DNA of 64,000 nucleotides from Mesorhizobium sp. Root554 (GCF_001427025.1 NZ_LMGA01000001.1:2498722-2562721); one strand, 5' to 3'; counted from the first letter of the stretch, positions 36,840 through 47,223 are shown. Translations and numbers: made by a program. The notes: generated by a model not told the origin, from the sequence alone.

Positions 36840-38147
36840 ATGAAATTTCATGGCTTTGCGGCCTCACTGGCCGCGCTGACCCTTTTTTCAACGACATCGG
36901 CTTTCGCCGCCACCCAGATCAGCTGGTGGCACGCCATGACAGGCGCCAACGCCGAGGTCGTCAACAAGATCGCCAAGGACTTCAACGCCAGCCAGAGCGA
37001 ATACGAGCTCATGCCGGTTTTCAAGGGAACTTACCCCGAGACGCTGAACGCCGGCATCGCCGCGTTCCGCGCCGGCCAGGCGCCTGAGATCATGCAGGTT
37101 TTCGACGTCGGCACCGGCGTCATGATGGCCGCTGAAGGCGCGGTGAAGCCGGTTGCCGATGTGCTCACCGAAGCCGGCGCCAAGTTCGACAAGGCCGCGT
37201 ATCTGCCCGGCATCGTTGCTTACTATTCGAAGCCCGACGGCACGATGCTGTCCTTCCCCTACAACTCATCCTCGCCGATCCTCTACTACAACAAGGATAT
37301 CTTTCAGAAGGCCGGGCTCGACGTGAACAACCCGCCCAAGACCTGGAACGAGGTCTGGGACGCGGCCAAGAAAATCAAAACGAGCGGCGCCGCTCCCTGC
37401 GGTTATACCTCGACCTGGCTCACATGGATTCATCTCGAGAACTTCGCCGCCTGGAACAACGTTCCTTGGGCGACCCAGGAAAACGGTCTCGCCGGCGGTG
37501 ACGTCGAGCTCAAGATCAACGCGCCGCTCTATGTGAACCACTTCCAGGCCTTGGCCGATCTCGCCAAGGACGGCACCTTCAAATATGGCGGCCGCACTTC
37601 GGAAGCCAAGCAGATCTTCCTCGCCGGCGAATGCGGCATCTTCACCGAATCGTCCGGCGGCCTCGGCGACATCGTCAAGTCGGGCATGAACTACGGCATC
37701 GGCCAGCTGCCCTACGACAGCGATGCGCCCGGCGCCCCGCAGAACACCACGCCTGGCGGCGCCAGCCTCTGGGTCTTCGGCAACAAGACGCCCGAACAGT
37801 ACAAGGGCGTCGCGGCCTTCTTCACCTATTTGTCGCAGACCGACGTGCAGCAGTATCTGCACGAGAAGTCGGGCTATCTGCCAGTCACGCTGGCGGCTTA
37901 CGAAGCCACCAAGAAGTCGGGTTTCTACGAGAAGAACCCCGGCCGTGAAACGCCGATCCTGCAGATGATGGGCAAGGCGCCGACCGAAAACTCGAAGGGC
38001 GTTCGTTTGCCGAACCTGCCGCAGGTGCGCGACATCCAGAACGAGGAGTTCGAGAACATGCTGGCCGGCAAGCAGACCGCCCAGCAGGCGCTCGACAACG
38101 CCGTCAAGCGCGGCAATGCGGCCATCAAGGAAGCGTTGGGGAATTGA
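36840..38147 (+). CDS. ugpB: sn-Glycerol-3-phosphate ABC transporter substrate-binding protein
   Basis: A 435-residue periplasmic binding protein with a signal peptide (residues 1-23, ending AFA). ISWWHAMTGANAEVVNKIAKDFN and FPYNSSSPILYYNKD, followed by SSGGLGDIV and TPGGASLWVFG, are UgpB blocks. It delivers glycerol-3-phosphate, and glycerophosphodiesters in some species, to the UgpAEC importer as a phosphorus and carbon source. A GGGAG ribosome-binding site lies 8 bases before the ATG. A palindromic repeat follows before ugpA. Confidence 0.95.
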   Translation: MKFHGFAASLAALTLFSTTSAFAATQISWWHAMTGANAEVVNKIAKDFNASQSEYELMPVFKGTYPETLNAGIAAFRAGQAPEIMQVFDVGTGVMMAAEGAVKPVADVLTEAGAKFDKAAYLPGIVAYYSKPDGTMLSFPYNSSSPILYYNKDIFQKAGLDVNNPPKTWNEVWDAAKKIKTSGAAPCGYTSTWLTWIHLENFAAWNNVPWATQENGLAGGDVELKINAPLYVNHFQALADLAKDGTFKYGGRTSEAKQIFLAGECGIFTESSGGLGDIVKSGMNYGIGQLPYDSDAPGAPQNTTPGGASLWVFGNKTPEQYKGVAAFFTYLSQTDVQQYLHEKSGYLPVTLAAYEATKKSGFYEKNPGRETPILQMMGKAPTENSKGVRLPNLPQVRDIQNEEFENMLAGKQTAQQALDNAVKRGNAAIKEALGN

Positions 38148-38154
38148 GCGCATT

Positions 38155-38331
38155 GACCCTCCCCCTTGCGGGAAGGGTCGGTGAGATGCTTTGCAACGCA
38201 AGGCGATCGAGACGGGTGGGGGCCAGAACATGATCTGCCGGAAGATGGATTTGACCTGTTCACCCCCACCCCGCTTCGCAATTTCCGCTCCGCTTCAATT
38301 GCTCATCGACCCTCCCCACACGGGGGAGGGT
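38155..38331 (+). repeat. Composite palindromic repeat between ugpB and ugpA
   Basis: Three paired elements fill this 195-base gap: hairpin GACCCTCCCCC/GGGAAGGGTC (38155-38179), an inner pair GGGTGGGGG (38214-38222) with CCCCCACCC (from 38262), and hairpin ACCCTCCCC/GGGGGAGGGT (38309-38331). The GACCCTCCCC unit occurs at both ends. This looks like an interspersed repeat of the kind found between genes in Mesorhizobium genomes. As mRNA it would protect the ugpB transcript or attenuate read-through to ugpAEC. Confidence 0.7.
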
Positions 38332-38342
38332 AAGGCGCCAGC

Positions 38343-39227
38343 ATGACCCCCCGCGTCGTCTTTCCGAACAAGTTCCTGCCTTACCTTCTGGTGGCGCCGC
38401 AGCTCGCCATCACGCTGATCTTTTTCTACTGGCCGGCGGGGCAGGCGCTTTACCAATCCATGTTGAAGGAAGACCCCTTCGGCCTCAGATCGAAATTCGT
38501 CTGGTTCGACAATTTCAAGCGCGTCCTCTCCGACCCCAGCTATCTCAACTCCATCAAGGTCACGATCGTCTTTTCCGTGGCGACGGCGGCGGTGGCAATG
38601 TGCGTTGCGCTGCTGCTGGCGGTCATGGCCGACAAGGTCGTGCGCGGCAAAGGCTTCTACCGCACCCTGATGATCTGGCCCTATGCGGTGGCCCCCGCCA
38701 TCGCCGGCATGCTGTTCCTGTTCCTGTTCAACCCCTCCATCGGCAGCCTGGCGGTTCTCCTGCGCCGGGCCGGCATTCCGTGGGACCCGGTGCTGAACGG
38801 CAACCATGCGATGATCCTTCTGGTAATCGCCGCGGCCTGGAAACAGATCAGCTACAATTTCCTCTTTTTCGTCGCCGGTCTGCAGGCGATCCCGAAAACG
38901 CTTATCGAGGCGGCCGCCATAGATGGCGCCGGCGAAACCAAGCGCTTCTGGACTATCGTCTTCCCGCTGCTCGCGCCGACGACGTTCTTCCTGCTCGTCA
39001 TCAACACGACCTACGCCTTCTTCGACACGTTCGGCATCGTTCACGCCGTCACCGGCGGTGGCCCCGGCAAGTCGACCGAAACGCTGGTCTACAAGGTCTA
39101 CAATGACGGCTTCGTCAACCTGATCCTCGGCTCGTCCGCAGCCCAGTCGGTCATCCTGATGGTCATCGTCATCGCCCTCACCGCCATCCAGTTCCGCTAT
39201 GTGGAGAAGAAGGTGCATTATGGTTGA
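38343..39227 (+). CDS. ugpA: Glycerol-3-phosphate ABC transporter permease UgpA
   Basis: A 294-residue inner-membrane permease with six helices. The EAA loop ATPase-contact region reads [29 protein letters not shown], preceded by [12 protein letters not shown]. It pairs with UgpE. It starts 12 bases after the composite repeat; the ATG lies behind an AAGG. ugpE follows 9 bases after the stop. Confidence 0.94.
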   Translation: MTPRVVFPNKFLPYLLVAPQLAITLIFFYWPAGQALYQSMLKEDPFGLRSKFVWFDNFKRVLSDPSYLNSIKVTIVFSVATAAVAMCVALLLAVMADKVVRGKGFYRTLMIWPYAVAPAIAGMLFLFLFNPSIGSLAVLLRRAGIPWDPVLNGNHAMILLVIAAAWKQISYNFLFFVAGLQAIPKTLIEAAAIDGAGETKRFWTIVFPLLAPTTFFLLVINTTYAFFDTFGIVHAVTGGGPGKSTETLVYKVYNDGFVNLILGSSAAQSVILMVIVIALTAIQFRYVEKKVHYG

Positions 39228-39236
39228 GGCTGCACG

Positions 39237-40085
39237 ATGATCGGCCAATCTCCCGTCCGCACCTTGATCGCTCATGCCGTGCTGATCGTCGGCATATTGA
39301 TCGTGGCGTTCCCGATCTACTACACCTTCGTCGCCTCGACCCACACGCTGCAGACGATCCTGCGGCCACCGCTGCCGCTGCTGCCCGGTGGCGAGTTCCT
39401 GCGCAACTACACGGAAGCGCTGTTCGGGGGCATCGGCCGCATCGGCGGTGTCGGCGTCGGCACGCTGCTGCTCAATACCACGATCGTCGCGGTGGGCATC
39501 GCGGTCGGCAAGATCATCATTTCCATCCTGTCGGCCTACGCGATCGTCTTCTTCCGCTTTCCGTTCCGGATGACGTTTTTCTGGCTGATCTTCATCACGC
39601 TGATGCTGCCGGTTGAGGTCCGCATCCTGCCGACCTACAAGGTCATGGTCGACTTCGGCCTGATCGACACCTATGCCGGGCTCATCATCCCGCTCATCGC
39701 CTCGGCGACCGCGACGCTGCTGTTCCGGCAGTTCTTCATGACCATTCCGGGTGAACTGGTCGAGGCGGCCCGCGTCGATGGCGCTGGTCCGTGGCGGTTC
39801 TTCTTCGATATCCTTTTGCCGCTGTCGCGCACCAACATCGCCGCGCTCTTCGTCATCCTCTTCATCTATGGCTGGACGCAGTATCTGTGGCCGCTTCTGG
39901 TCACCAACCGCAACGATATGAACACCATCGTCATCGCGCTGAGGAAGATGGTGTCCTTCGCCGACGCCGACACCCAGTGGCACCTCGTCATGGTCACCGC
40001 CATGCTCGCCATCGTGCCGCCGATCCTCGTGGTGGTGCTGATGCAGCGCTGGTTCGTGCGCGGCCTCGTCGATTCCGAAAAGTGA
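39237..40085 (+). CDS. ugpE: Glycerol-3-phosphate ABC transporter permease UgpE
   Basis: A 282-residue permease with six helices and the EAA motif [60 protein letters not shown] at the N-terminus is typical of UgpE. The last C-terminal helix ends in [16 protein letters not shown]. The ATPase gene ugpC starts 7 bases later. Confidence 0.94.
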   Translation: MIGQSPVRTLIAHAVLIVGILIVAFPIYYTFVASTHTLQTILRPPLPLLPGGEFLRNYTEALFGGIGRIGGVGVGTLLLNTTIVAVGIAVGKIIISILSAYAIVFFRFPFRMTFFWLIFITLMLPVEVRILPTYKVMVDFGLIDTYAGLIIPLIASATATLLFRQFFMTIPGELVEAARVDGAGPWRFFFDILLPLSRTNIAALFVILFIYGWTQYLWPLLVTNRNDMNTIVIALRKMVSFADADTQWHLVMVTAMLAIVPPILVVVLMQRWFVRGLVDSEK

Positions 40086-40092
40086 GAACCTG

Positions 40093-41154
40093 ATGGCGAC
40101 TGTCGATCTCAAGGATGTGGAAAAGGTCTATGGCGGAGCGGTCAAGGCCGTCAAAGGCGTCACCATCGCCATCCCCGACAAGGCGCTGTGCGTGCTGGTC
40201 GGTCCCTCCGGTTGTGGCAAGTCCACCCTCTTGCGGATGATCGCCGGGCTGGAGACCATCTCCTCCGGCACCGTTTCGATCGACGGCAAGGTGGTCAACG
40301 AAATCGGCCCGACCGAGCGCGACATCGCCATGGTGTTCCAGAATTACGCGCTTTATCCGCACATGAAGGTCTACGACAACATGGCCTACGGCTTGCGCAA
40401 CCGCGGCATGCCGAAGGACGAAATCGACAGGCGCGTCAAGGACGTGGCCGCGACGCTGGAGCTTGCGCATCTGCTCGACCGCCGTCCGCGCGAGCTTTCC
40501 GGCGGCCAGCGCCAGCGCGTCGCCATGGGCCGCGCCATCGTCCGCAATCCCAAGGTCTTCCTGTTCGACGAGCCGCTTTCCAACCTCGACGCAAAGCTGC
40601 GTGGCCAGATGCGCGTCGAAATCAAGAATTTGCAGCGGTCGCTTGGCGTCACCTCGGTATACGTCACCCATGACCAGCTCGAGGCGATGACGCTGGCCGA
40701 CATACTGGTGGTCATGAACGCCGGCCTGGTCGAGCAGATGGGCGCGCCGCTCGACATCTATGAAAAGCCGGCCTCGACCTTCGTCGCCTCCTTCATCGGC
40801 GCACCGCCGATGAACCTTTTGCCGATCGTTGCCAGCGGCAACGGCGCTACACTGGCCGACGGAACTGATATCGGCATGGCAGCGCCGGCGAACGCCGTCA
40901 CCCTCGGCTTCCGGCCGGAAGATGTCGATGTCGTCATGAACGCAGACAGGCCGGAGGGGGCGGTCGCGCTTCCCGCGCGGGTCGAAGCGGTCGAGCCTGT
41001 CGGCGCGGAAAGCTTTCTCTACTGCGCCGCCGCCGGAAACCGCATCGTCGTGCGCGTCTCGGGCCGCGCCACGGCCAAGCCCGACGACGACCTGCGCATC
41101 GTCGCCAAAAGCGAAAAGCTGCACTGGTTCGATCAGGCGGGGAAGCGCGTCTAA
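40093..41154 (+). CDS. ugpC: Glycerol-3-phosphate ABC transporter ATPase UgpC
   Basis: A 353-residue MalK-type ATPase. Walker A is [16 protein letters not shown], the signature [14 protein letters not shown], Walker [17 protein letters not shown] and the switch His in [10 protein letters not shown]. The C-terminal third is a regulatory TOBE/OB domain ([18 protein letters not shown]). It completes ugpBAEC, all on one strand. It is convergent with the iron-transport genes, with a perfect 12-base palindrome at the stop. Confidence 0.95.
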   Translation: MATVDLKDVEKVYGGAVKAVKGVTIAIPDKALCVLVGPSGCGKSTLLRMIAGLETISSGTVSIDGKVVNEIGPTERDIAMVFQNYALYPHMKVYDNMAYGLRNRGMPKDEIDRRVKDVAATLELAHLLDRRPRELSGGQRQRVAMGRAIVRNPKVFLFDEPLSNLDAKLRGQMRVEIKNLQRSLGVTSVYVTHDQLEAMTLADILVVMNAGLVEQMGAPLDIYEKPASTFVASFIGAPPMNLLPIVASGNGATLADGTDIGMAAPANAVTLGFRPEDVDVVMNADRPEGAVALPARVEAVEPVGAESFLYCAAAGNRIVVRVSGRATAKPDDDLRIVAKSEKLHWFDQAGKRV

Positions 41155-41165
41155 CCCGATCGGGT
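41154..41165. terminator. Palindrome between ugpC and the iron ATPase gene
   Basis: ACCCGATCGGGT is a perfect 12-base palindrome in the 17 bases between two convergent operons, starting on the last base of ugpC. A short hairpin could form, but no T-run follows, so termination is uncertain. Confidence 0.3.
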
Positions 41166-41171
41166 CAACCC

Positions 41172-42254
41172 TTACCCGAACACATGCGCCTTGCCGGCAA
41201 CGCTGATGCGGACGATCTCGCCGACCGCCGGCGCGTCAGTGCCGGGCTTTTTCAACACCAGCGGAGTGTTGCCGATAGCCGCTGCGTCGGGCGGATTGGA
41301 ATTGTTCATGAGCCGCACCGCCACCGTGCAGGTCGCGCCGGCGAACTCCGATTCCACCACCTCGCCGAACAGCATATCCGGCGTGCCTGACATGCCCTGC
41401 CGCGTCGTCCGCTTGATCAGCAACTGCTCCGGCCTTAGCATGATGCGGGCGACCTCGCGGCGTCCGTTTTCATCGACCGGAATACGGCCGAGCTGGCATT
41501 CGGCAAAACCATCGGCAACGCGCGCCGGCAGCACGATGGCGTCGCCGAGAAATTCGGCCACCATGCGGTTCACCGGTTTCAGATAGAGATCGCGCGGCGT
41601 TCCCACTTGCGAGAACTTGCCGTCGCGCATGACCGCCACCTGGTCGGCGAAGGAAAGCGCCTCCGCCTGATCGTGCGTGACCAGAATGGTCGTGATGCCG
41701 GCGCCTTCCAGAAGCTCCGCCACAGCCTTGCGCATCGAGGCGCGCAGGCCGGTATCGAGCGCCGAGAACGGCTCGTCGAGCAACATCAGGCGCGGCTTCA
41801 TCGCCATGGCGCGCGCCAGCGCGACGCGCTGCTGCTGGCCGCCGGAAAGCTGGTGGGGACGGCGCTTCAGGATCGCCTTGTCGAGGCCAACGATGTAGGC
41901 CAGTTCGCTGATGCGCTCGGCCCGCTTGTCCTCGTCCTTGCGCATGCCAAAGCCGATATTGTCCGCGATCGTCAGGTGCGGGAACAGCGCCCCGTCCTGC
42001 GCCACCACGCCGATGCCACGCAGGTGCGCCGGCACCACGCCGGCCTCGTCCGCCAGCGTATGCCCGTCGAGCGCGATCCGGCCATTGTCCGGCGCCTCGA
42101 AGCCGGCGATCAATCGCAAAAGCGTGGTCTTGCCGCAACCGGACGGGCCAACGATCGCAGTCCGGCTGCCGGCCTGCACGGCAAGATCGATGCCGTTGAG
42201 CGCGGCGACCGGCCCGTAACGTTTTGTCAGCCCGGAAAGCTCGAGAAGGCTCAT
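41172..42254 (-). CDS. fbpC: Ferric iron ABC transporter ATPase
   Basis: A 360-residue ATPase. Walker A is [16 protein letters not shown], the signature [15 protein letters not shown], Walker [15 protein letters not shown], and the switch [12 protein letters not shown]; a TOBE-like C-terminal domain follows. The long open frame continuing upstream to 43301 is a G+C artefact; the ATG at 42254 ([14 protein letters not shown]) overlaps the permease stop by 4 bases. Specificity for Fe(III) follows from the neighbouring binding protein and permease. Confidence 0.92.
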   Translation of the reverse strand: MSLLELSGLTKRYGPVAALNGIDLAVQAGSRTAIVGPSGCGKTTLLRLIAGFEAPDNGRIALDGHTLADEAGVVPAHLRGIGVVAQDGALFPHLTIADNIGFGMRKDEDKRAERISELAYIVGLDKAILKRRPHQLSGGQQQRVALARAMAMKPRLMLLDEPFSALDTGLRASMRKAVAELLEGAGITTILVTHDQAEALSFADQVAVMRDGKFSQVGTPRDLYLKPVNRMVAEFLGDAIVLPARVADGFAECQLGRIPVDENGRREVARIMLRPEQLLIKRTTRQGMSGTPDMLFGEVVESEFAGATCTVAVRLMNNSNPPDAAAIGNTPLVLKKPGTDAPAVGEIVRISVAGKAHVFG

Positions 42255-43825
42255 CGCCCGGCCATCCTTTTCGACTGCACATAAAGCAACCAGGTGAGCG
42301 GCAGCGAGACCGCCACCATAATCGCCGCATAGGGCGCAGCCGACGCGTAGTCGATTTCGCCGCTGTAGTTCCAGAACGCCATCGCCAGCGTGCGCGTGCC
42401 GTTTGGCGCCAGCATCTGGGTTGCGGTCAGCTCGTTCATGATGCCGAGCGCCACAAGCGCGATGCCGGCGGCGGCGCCCGGCGCCGAGAGCCGGATCGTC
42501 GTCGCCCACAGCGCCTTGGCCGGCGAGCGCCCAAGGCTTCCGGCCGCACGCTCCAGCTCGACCGGAGCCTGCGCAATGGAAGCGCGCAGGCTGATGATGG
42601 CGCGCGGCAGGAACATCAGCGCATACGCGACCAGGATCGTCACCATGGTCTGATAGAAGAACGGCAAGGTACGCACGGTGACCGTCACCAGCGCCAGCGC
42701 CACCACCACGCCGGGCAGCGAACCGACGACATAGTTGCAGCCTTCGAGCATGCGCTGCAGCCGGCCGGGCGAGCGGATCGATAGCCAGGCGATGGGTATG
42801 GCGGCGGCGGTCGCCAGCAAGCCGCCCACGACCGCCAGGAAAAGCGTCTGGCCAAGCGCGAGGCCGATCTCGTCGAGCCGCCAGATTTCCGAGCCGCCGG
42901 CGACAAGCCAGCGGCCTATGGTCCAGAAGGGCACCCCGAGCGACAGGCACGTCACGGCGGCCAGCAGCAGGCTGCATGGCAATGCAAGCCAACCCAGCCG
43001 CGCGCGCTGCAATGGCCGCGCCGCGCCCGATCCGACGCGGGCATAGCGCTCCTCGCCGCGCACCAGCACCTCGACCGCCAGCAGCGCCAGGCAGCAGGCA
43101 ACCAGGACACCTGCCAGCATGTTCGCCGCCGGTCCGTTGAAGGTCGACTGGAACTGGTCGACGATGGCCGTGGTGAAGGTGTCGAAGCGGACGAAAACAT
43201 AGAGACCGTACTCGGCCAGCAGATGCAGGCCGACGAGCAGCGCGCCGCCGCATATCGCCAGCCTCAGCTGCGGCAGCACCACCCGGAAGAACACCCGCCA
43301 CGGCCCCAGCCCCAGCGACGCTGCACTGTCTTCGAGTGCGGGGTCAAGCCGGCGCATCGCTGCCGACAACGGCAGATAGAGGAACGGAAAATACGCGATG
43401 ATCGAAATCAGCACGCCGGCGAACAGTCCGTGCAGCCCCGGCACCATCGTCACCCAGGCGTAGCTATGGACGAAGGCCGGAATGGCCAGCGGCGCGACCG
43501 AAAGCCAGGACCATAACCGCGCCCCCGGCAGGTCGCTGCGCTCGGTCAGCCACGCCAGCGCTATCGAGAGCAACGCCGATATCGGCACGGCAAAAATCAC
43601 CAGCAGCAGCGTGTTGACCAGCAGATCGCCGACGCGCGGCCTGAAGACCAGCGCCGCGACTGTCGACCACCCCGCCTGGATCGCGGCGACGGCGACGAAC
43701 ACGATCGGCAGAAGCGCGAAGGCCGAGACCAGTACGGCGCAGGCGGCAATCCAGCGCACTGGATACCGGCGGCGATGCAGGGTTCTCCCCCGATAAGCCC
43801 CGCCTGAGGCTGCCGCGGATGTCAT
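42251..43825 (-). CDS. fbpB: Ferric iron ABC transporter permease (fused double domain)
   Basis: A 524-residue permease with about 12 helices, two permease domains in one chain as usual for FbpB. EAA-type loops are [24 protein letters not shown] and [25 protein letters not shown]. It starts with an arginine-rich cytoplasmic tail ([14 protein letters not shown]). The gene lies 163 bases after fbpA, with a strong hairpin in between, and overlaps fbpC by 4 bases. Confidence 0.92.
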   Translation of the reverse strand: MTSAAASGGAYRGRTLHRRRYPVRWIAACAVLVSAFALLPIVFVAVAAIQAGWSTVAALVFRPRVGDLLVNTLLLVIFAVPISALLSIALAWLTERSDLPGARLWSWLSVAPLAIPAFVHSYAWVTMVPGLHGLFAGVLISIIAYFPFLYLPLSAAMRRLDPALEDSAASLGLGPWRVFFRVVLPQLRLAICGGALLVGLHLLAEYGLYVFVRFDTFTTAIVDQFQSTFNGPAANMLAGVLVACCLALLAVEVLVRGEERYARVGSGAARPLQRARLGWLALPCSLLLAAVTCLSLGVPFWTIGRWLVAGGSEIWRLDEIGLALGQTLFLAVVGGLLATAAAIPIAWLSIRSPGRLQRMLEGCNYVVGSLPGVVVALALVTVTVRTLPFFYQTMVTILVAYALMFLPRAIISLRASIAQAPVELERAAGSLGRSPAKALWATTIRLSAPGAAAGIALVALGIMNELTATQMLAPNGTRTLAMAFWNYSGEIDYASAAPYAAIMVAVSLPLTWLLYVQSKRMAGR

Positions 43826-43933
43826 GACTGCGTCGCCGCGTGCAGACCGCCCCAGCGACGGACCTCAATGCGTCGGACACGGCTGGGGGTAAAGCTGCTC
43901 GAAAACATCGTCAGACGCCATGTGGCAAACGAA

Positions 43934-43958
43934 GGCTCCCGCGGACACCGCGGGAGCC
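43934..43958 (-). terminator. Intercistronic stem-loop after fbpA
   Basis: GGCTCCCGCGG and CCGCGGGAGCC form a perfect 11-bp G+C-rich stem with a 3-base loop, 31 bases after the fbpA stop on the minus strand; TTCGTTTG follows. The U-run is poor. A stem here fits partial termination or protection of the binding-protein mRNA, which raises fbpA over the permease genes. Confidence 0.55.
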
Positions 43959-43988
43959 GGATCGCTGCCCTTTTAGAACCTGCGCCAA

Positions 43989-44999
43989 CTAAAGCAAGCC
44001 GGCCGCCGTCATCAGATCGGTGACCTTCTTGGAATTGAGCGCCGAAGCCTCGACTTTTGGCGCCTGCAGATCGGCCAAGGGCACCAGCTTGGCGTTGGAC
44101 TGCGCGTCCTTGCCAACCACATACTCATAGGACGTGCCATTCTGGAGGATGTCCTGCCCGCCCTTGCCGGCGATCCACTTGAGGAAAGCCTGCGCTTCCT
44201 TGGGATGCTTGCTCGACGCCAGCACACCGCCGCCGGAGACCGAAACGAACGCTCCCGGATCCTGGTTCTTGAAGTAGTGCAGGTCGACGTTCTTGCTGTT
44301 CTCGCCGGTCTTCGCCTGATCGCCGAAATAGTAATAATGATAGATGATGCCGCCTTCGATCTCGCCGGCATTGACCGCCTTCATCACCGTGCCGTTGCCG
44401 CGATAGGCGGTGAAGTTTTCCTTCATGCCCTTCAGCCAGTTCGCCGTCGCCTCTTCGCCTCTCAGCTCAAGCAGCGCGCTGACGATCGCCTGGAAGTCGG
44501 CGCCCGAAGGCGATGCCGCCCAGCGCCCCTTCCAGCTCGGATCCGCAAGCTCCAGCATCGACTTCGGCAGCTTGTCGGCCGGCAGCTTTTCCTTGTTGTA
44601 GACAAAGACGGTGCTGCGGGCGGCGATACCGGTCCACTTGCCGCTGGACGGACGATATTCGTCGGGGATCAGCGCCAGCGTGTCGGCGTCGACCGGCGCG
44701 AACAGTCCGGCGGTCTCCACCAGCACCATGGCGGGCGAGTTCTCCGTCAGGAAGACATCGGCGGGCGAGGACGCGCCCTCGGCGACGATCTGGTTCGAGA
44801 ATTCGCTGTCGGACCCGTTGCGCAGCGTCACCTTGATACCGGTTTCCCTGGTAAAGCCTTCAGCCCATTCCTTGGCCAGGCTTTCGTGCTGGGCGTTGTA
44901 GACGACGATCTCGCCGGCATCCTGCGCAACAGCAGGTCCCGTGAGCGAACTCACGGCAAGCGCCGCCGCCGCTGCCCAGGTGGAAAATGCAAATCTCAT
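43989..44999 (-). CDS. fbpA: Ferric iron ABC transporter substrate-binding protein
   Basis: A 336-residue periplasmic protein with a signal peptide (residues 1-25, AVAQDAG cleavage). IVVYNAQHESLAKEWAEGFTRETGIKV is the FbpA/AfuA opening, and GGIIYHYYYFGDQ carries the adjacent tyrosines that coordinate Fe(III). AAGGAG precedes the ATG. The group fbpA-fbpB-fbpC forms one importer. The upstream region (45000-45241) has an inverted TCGTT/AACGA repeat (45070-45084), but no clear iron-responsive box. Confidence 0.93.
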   Translation of the reverse strand: MRFAFSTWAAAAALAVSSLTGPAVAQDAGEIVVYNAQHESLAKEWAEGFTRETGIKVTLRNGSDSEFSNQIVAEGASSPADVFLTENSPAMVLVETAGLFAPVDADTLALIPDEYRPSSGKWTGIAARSTVFVYNKEKLPADKLPKSMLELADPSWKGRWAASPSGADFQAIVSALLELRGEEATANWLKGMKENFTAYRGNGTVMKAVNAGEIEGGIIYHYYYFGDQAKTGENSKNVDLHYFKNQDPGAFVSVSGGGVLASSKHPKEAQAFLKWIAGKGGQDILQNGTSYEYVVGKDAQSNAKLVPLADLQAPKVEASALNSKKVTDLMTAAGLL

Positions 45000-45241
45000 G
45001 GTCGTCTCCTTGCTTGTCCGGCTTGTCGCAATGGCCGTAGCAATACATGAACGTCCAGATCAAGTTTTTTCGTTCCGGAAACGACGATTCGACGATTCGG
45101 CGGCACGATCGCGTGATCCCGAACCCTGCCTTCGTCGGTAGCGCACTTTCCCCAGCGTCACGTTTCGCGCTATTTGTCTCGTCGTCAACCCGCCATATAT
45201 TGCACTGCAACATCGCTCGGCCCTCATCCTGGAACCCCGTC

Positions 45242-46033
45242 ATGACAGACCCGACACCGCGCAAGACAGCAATCGTCACCGGCTCCACCTCCGGCATAGG
45301 CAAGGCGATTGCCGAGGCGTTGGCGGCCGCGGGCTGCAATGTCGTCGTCAATTCCTTTTCCGACACGCCTGCCGACCACAAGGTCGCCGCGACAATTGCG
45401 GCAAAACACGGTGTCAGGGCGCTCTATGTGAAGGCGGATATGTCGAAGGGTGCGGAATGCCGCGCGCTCGTCGAAAAGACGGCGCAGGCCTTCGGATCGG
45501 TCGACATTCTCGTCAACAATGCCGGCATCCAGCATGTTGCGCCGGTCCAGGACTTCCCGGCTGAAAAGTGGGACGCCATCATCGCCATCAACCTGTCCTC
45601 GGCCTTCCACACGATCGCCGCCGCCATACCGCTGATGAAGAACGCCGGCGGCGGCCGCATCGTCAACATCGCCTCGGCGCACGGGTTGGTCGCATCGCCG
45701 TTCAAGTCCGCTTATGTGGCGGCCAAGCATGGCATCATGGGCCTGACCAAGACGGTGGCGCTGGAATTGGCGCGGGAGAAGATCACCTGCAACGCCATCT
45801 GCCCCGGCTACGTGCTGACGCCGCTGGTCGAAGCGCAGATTCCCGACCAGATGAAGGCGCACAACATGGATCGTGAGACGGTCATCCGCGAAGTGATGCT
45901 GGAAAAGCAGCCGACGCGCGAATTCGTCAGCGTCGAGCAGGTCGCGGCGACCACTGTCTTCCTGTGTTCAGACGCCGCCGCGCAGATAAACGGCGCGCAT
46001 ATCTCGGTCGATGGCGGCTGGGTGGCGCAATAG
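45242..46033 (+). CDS. bdhA: D-3-hydroxybutyrate dehydrogenase (SDR)
   Basis: A 263-residue short-chain dehydrogenase that interconverts 3-hydroxybutyrate and acetoacetate in polyhydroxybutyrate turnover. TGSTSGIGKAIAEAL is the nucleotide loop, LVNNAGIQHVAPV follows, and the catalytic set is Ser (NIASAHGLVAS), Tyr and Lys (YVAAKHG). The HVAPVQDFP segment and VALELAREKITCNAICPGYVLTPLVEAQI are typical of this enzyme group. The frame is open to 45047, but the ATG at 45242 is the family start. A patatin phospholipase gene follows 47 bases later. Confidence 0.91.
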   Translation: MTDPTPRKTAIVTGSTSGIGKAIAEALAAAGCNVVVNSFSDTPADHKVAATIAAKHGVRALYVKADMSKGAECRALVEKTAQAFGSVDILVNNAGIQHVAPVQDFPAEKWDAIIAINLSSAFHTIAAAIPLMKNAGGGRIVNIASAHGLVASPFKSAYVAAKHGIMGLTKTVALELAREKITCNAICPGYVLTPLVEAQIPDQMKAHNMDRETVIREVMLEKQPTREFVSVEQVAATTVFLCSDAAAQINGAHISVDGGWVAQ

Positions 46034-46080
46034 GCAAGCCACCCAGTCCACATCTGAAAACCAATCGAAAGGACGACGCC

Positions 46081-47223
46081 ATGGCCGACAACGGCAAGGC
46101 GGAGGAGAAAAAGAAGATCAACGTCGCCCTGCAGGGCGGCGGCTCGCACGGCGCCTTTTCCTGGGGCGTGCTCGACCGGCTGCTGGAGGATGGCAGGTTG
46201 GAGATCGCCGCGATTTCCGGCACCAGCGCCGGCGCCATGAATGCTGTGGCGCTCGCCGACGGCTTCGTGCGCGGTGGAACCGAAGGCGCTCGCGAAAGGC
46301 TGGAAGCGCTGTGGCGCTCCGTGGCGCGCAAGGGCCGCTTCAGCCCTGTGCAGCGCGCGCCCTGGGATGTTCTGTGGGGCAACTGGTCGATCGAGAACAC
46401 GCCGGGTTATGTCTGGTTCGACACCATGTCGCGGGTATTCTCACCCTATGTCGCGAACCCGCTCGGCCTTAATCCACTGGCGGAAGCGGTGGCGCACGAG
46501 ATCGACTTCCGCAATGTGCGCGCCTGCAAATCGATGCAGCTCTTTATCTCGGCGACCAATGTCGAGACCGGCCAGCTGCGCGTCTTTTCCGATGGCGAGA
46601 TCGACCTCGATACGGTAATGGCCTCGGCCTGCCTGCCGCAGATATTCCGCGCCGTCGAGATCGACGGCGTGCCCTATTGGGATGGCGGCTATGGCGGAAA
46701 TCCGGCGTTGTTTCCGTTTTTCAAGGCAGCCGAGAGCGACGACGTCCTGCTGGTCCAGATCAACCCTGTCGTGCGCGAAGGCACGCCGAAGACCGCCAAC
46801 GAAATCCAGAATCGCGTCGATGAGATCACCTTCAACGCCGGCCTGCTGCGCGAATTCCGCTCCATAGCCTTTGTCAAGGAACTGATCGCCGCGGACCGCC
46901 TGCCGCACGGCGAATACAGAGACATCCGCATGCACCGCATCGATGCCGATGACGCCTTCAAGGATTTGTCGGCGTCGTCCAAGGTCAACGCCGAATGGGC
47001 GTTCCTCGAATATCTGTGCGACCTCGGCCGCACCGCCGCCAGCGACTGGCTGGAAACGAACTACGAAGCGGTTGGCAAAAGCGCCACGCTCGATCTCTCC
47101 GGTGAACTCGACGACGGATACAAGCCCGTGCAAGGCCCGGTGCGCACACCGAAGGCCGGCAACCGCGTCCGCGAATTTTTGGCGACCCGGCGCAAGCCCG
47201 CGGCGGTGCGCCGTCAGGCGTGA
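46081..47223 (+). CDS. Patatin-like phospholipase
   Basis: A 380-residue patatin-domain hydrolase. The oxyanion loop is LQGGGSHGAFSWG, the catalytic Ser lies in AISGTSAGAMNAV (GxSxG) and the dyad Asp in WDGGYGGNP. The C-terminal 130 residues resemble DUF3734. The ATG at 46081 (MADNGKAEEKKKINV) lies behind AAAGGAC; the frame extends upstream inside bdhA. Its place after bdhA fits polyhydroxybutyrate or lipid metabolism, but the substrate is unknown. The 3' end overlaps the convergent TetR gene by 10 bases. Confidence 0.88.
   Translation: MADNGKAEEKKKINVALQGGGSHGAFSWGVLDRLLEDGRLEIAAISGTSAGAMNAVALADGFVRGGTEGARERLEALWRSVARKGRFSPVQRAPWDVLWGNWSIENTPGYVWFDTMSRVFSPYVANPLGLNPLAEAVAHEIDFRNVRACKSMQLFISATNVETGQLRVFSDGEIDLDTVMASACLPQIFRAVEIDGVPYWDGGYGGNPALFPFFKAAESDDVLLVQINPVVREGTPKTANEIQNRVDEITFNAGLLREFRSIAFVKELIAADRLPHGEYRDIRMHRIDADDAFKDLSASSKVNAEWAFLEYLCDLGRTAASDWLETNYEAVGKSATLDLSGELDDGYKPVQGPVRTPKAGNRVREFLATRRKPAAVRRQA

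Noticed and set aside
38295-40112. A 605-codon minus-strand open frame opposite ugpA and ugpE
   Set aside because: Translation is rich in Asp, Glu, Arg and Gln and has no recognisable fold; both permeases on the plus strand are intact.
42255-43301. Extension of fbpC upstream to 43301 as a fused permease-ATPase
   Set aside because: The added part is out of frame with fbpB, which is intact in another frame; the ATG at 42254 with the 4-base overlap explains the gene.
45070-45084. TCGTT-N5-AACGA repeat as an iron-responsive (RirA/Irr/Fur) box before fbpA
   Set aside because: Five-base arms occur often by chance and the sequence does not match the iron-responsive motifs I know.
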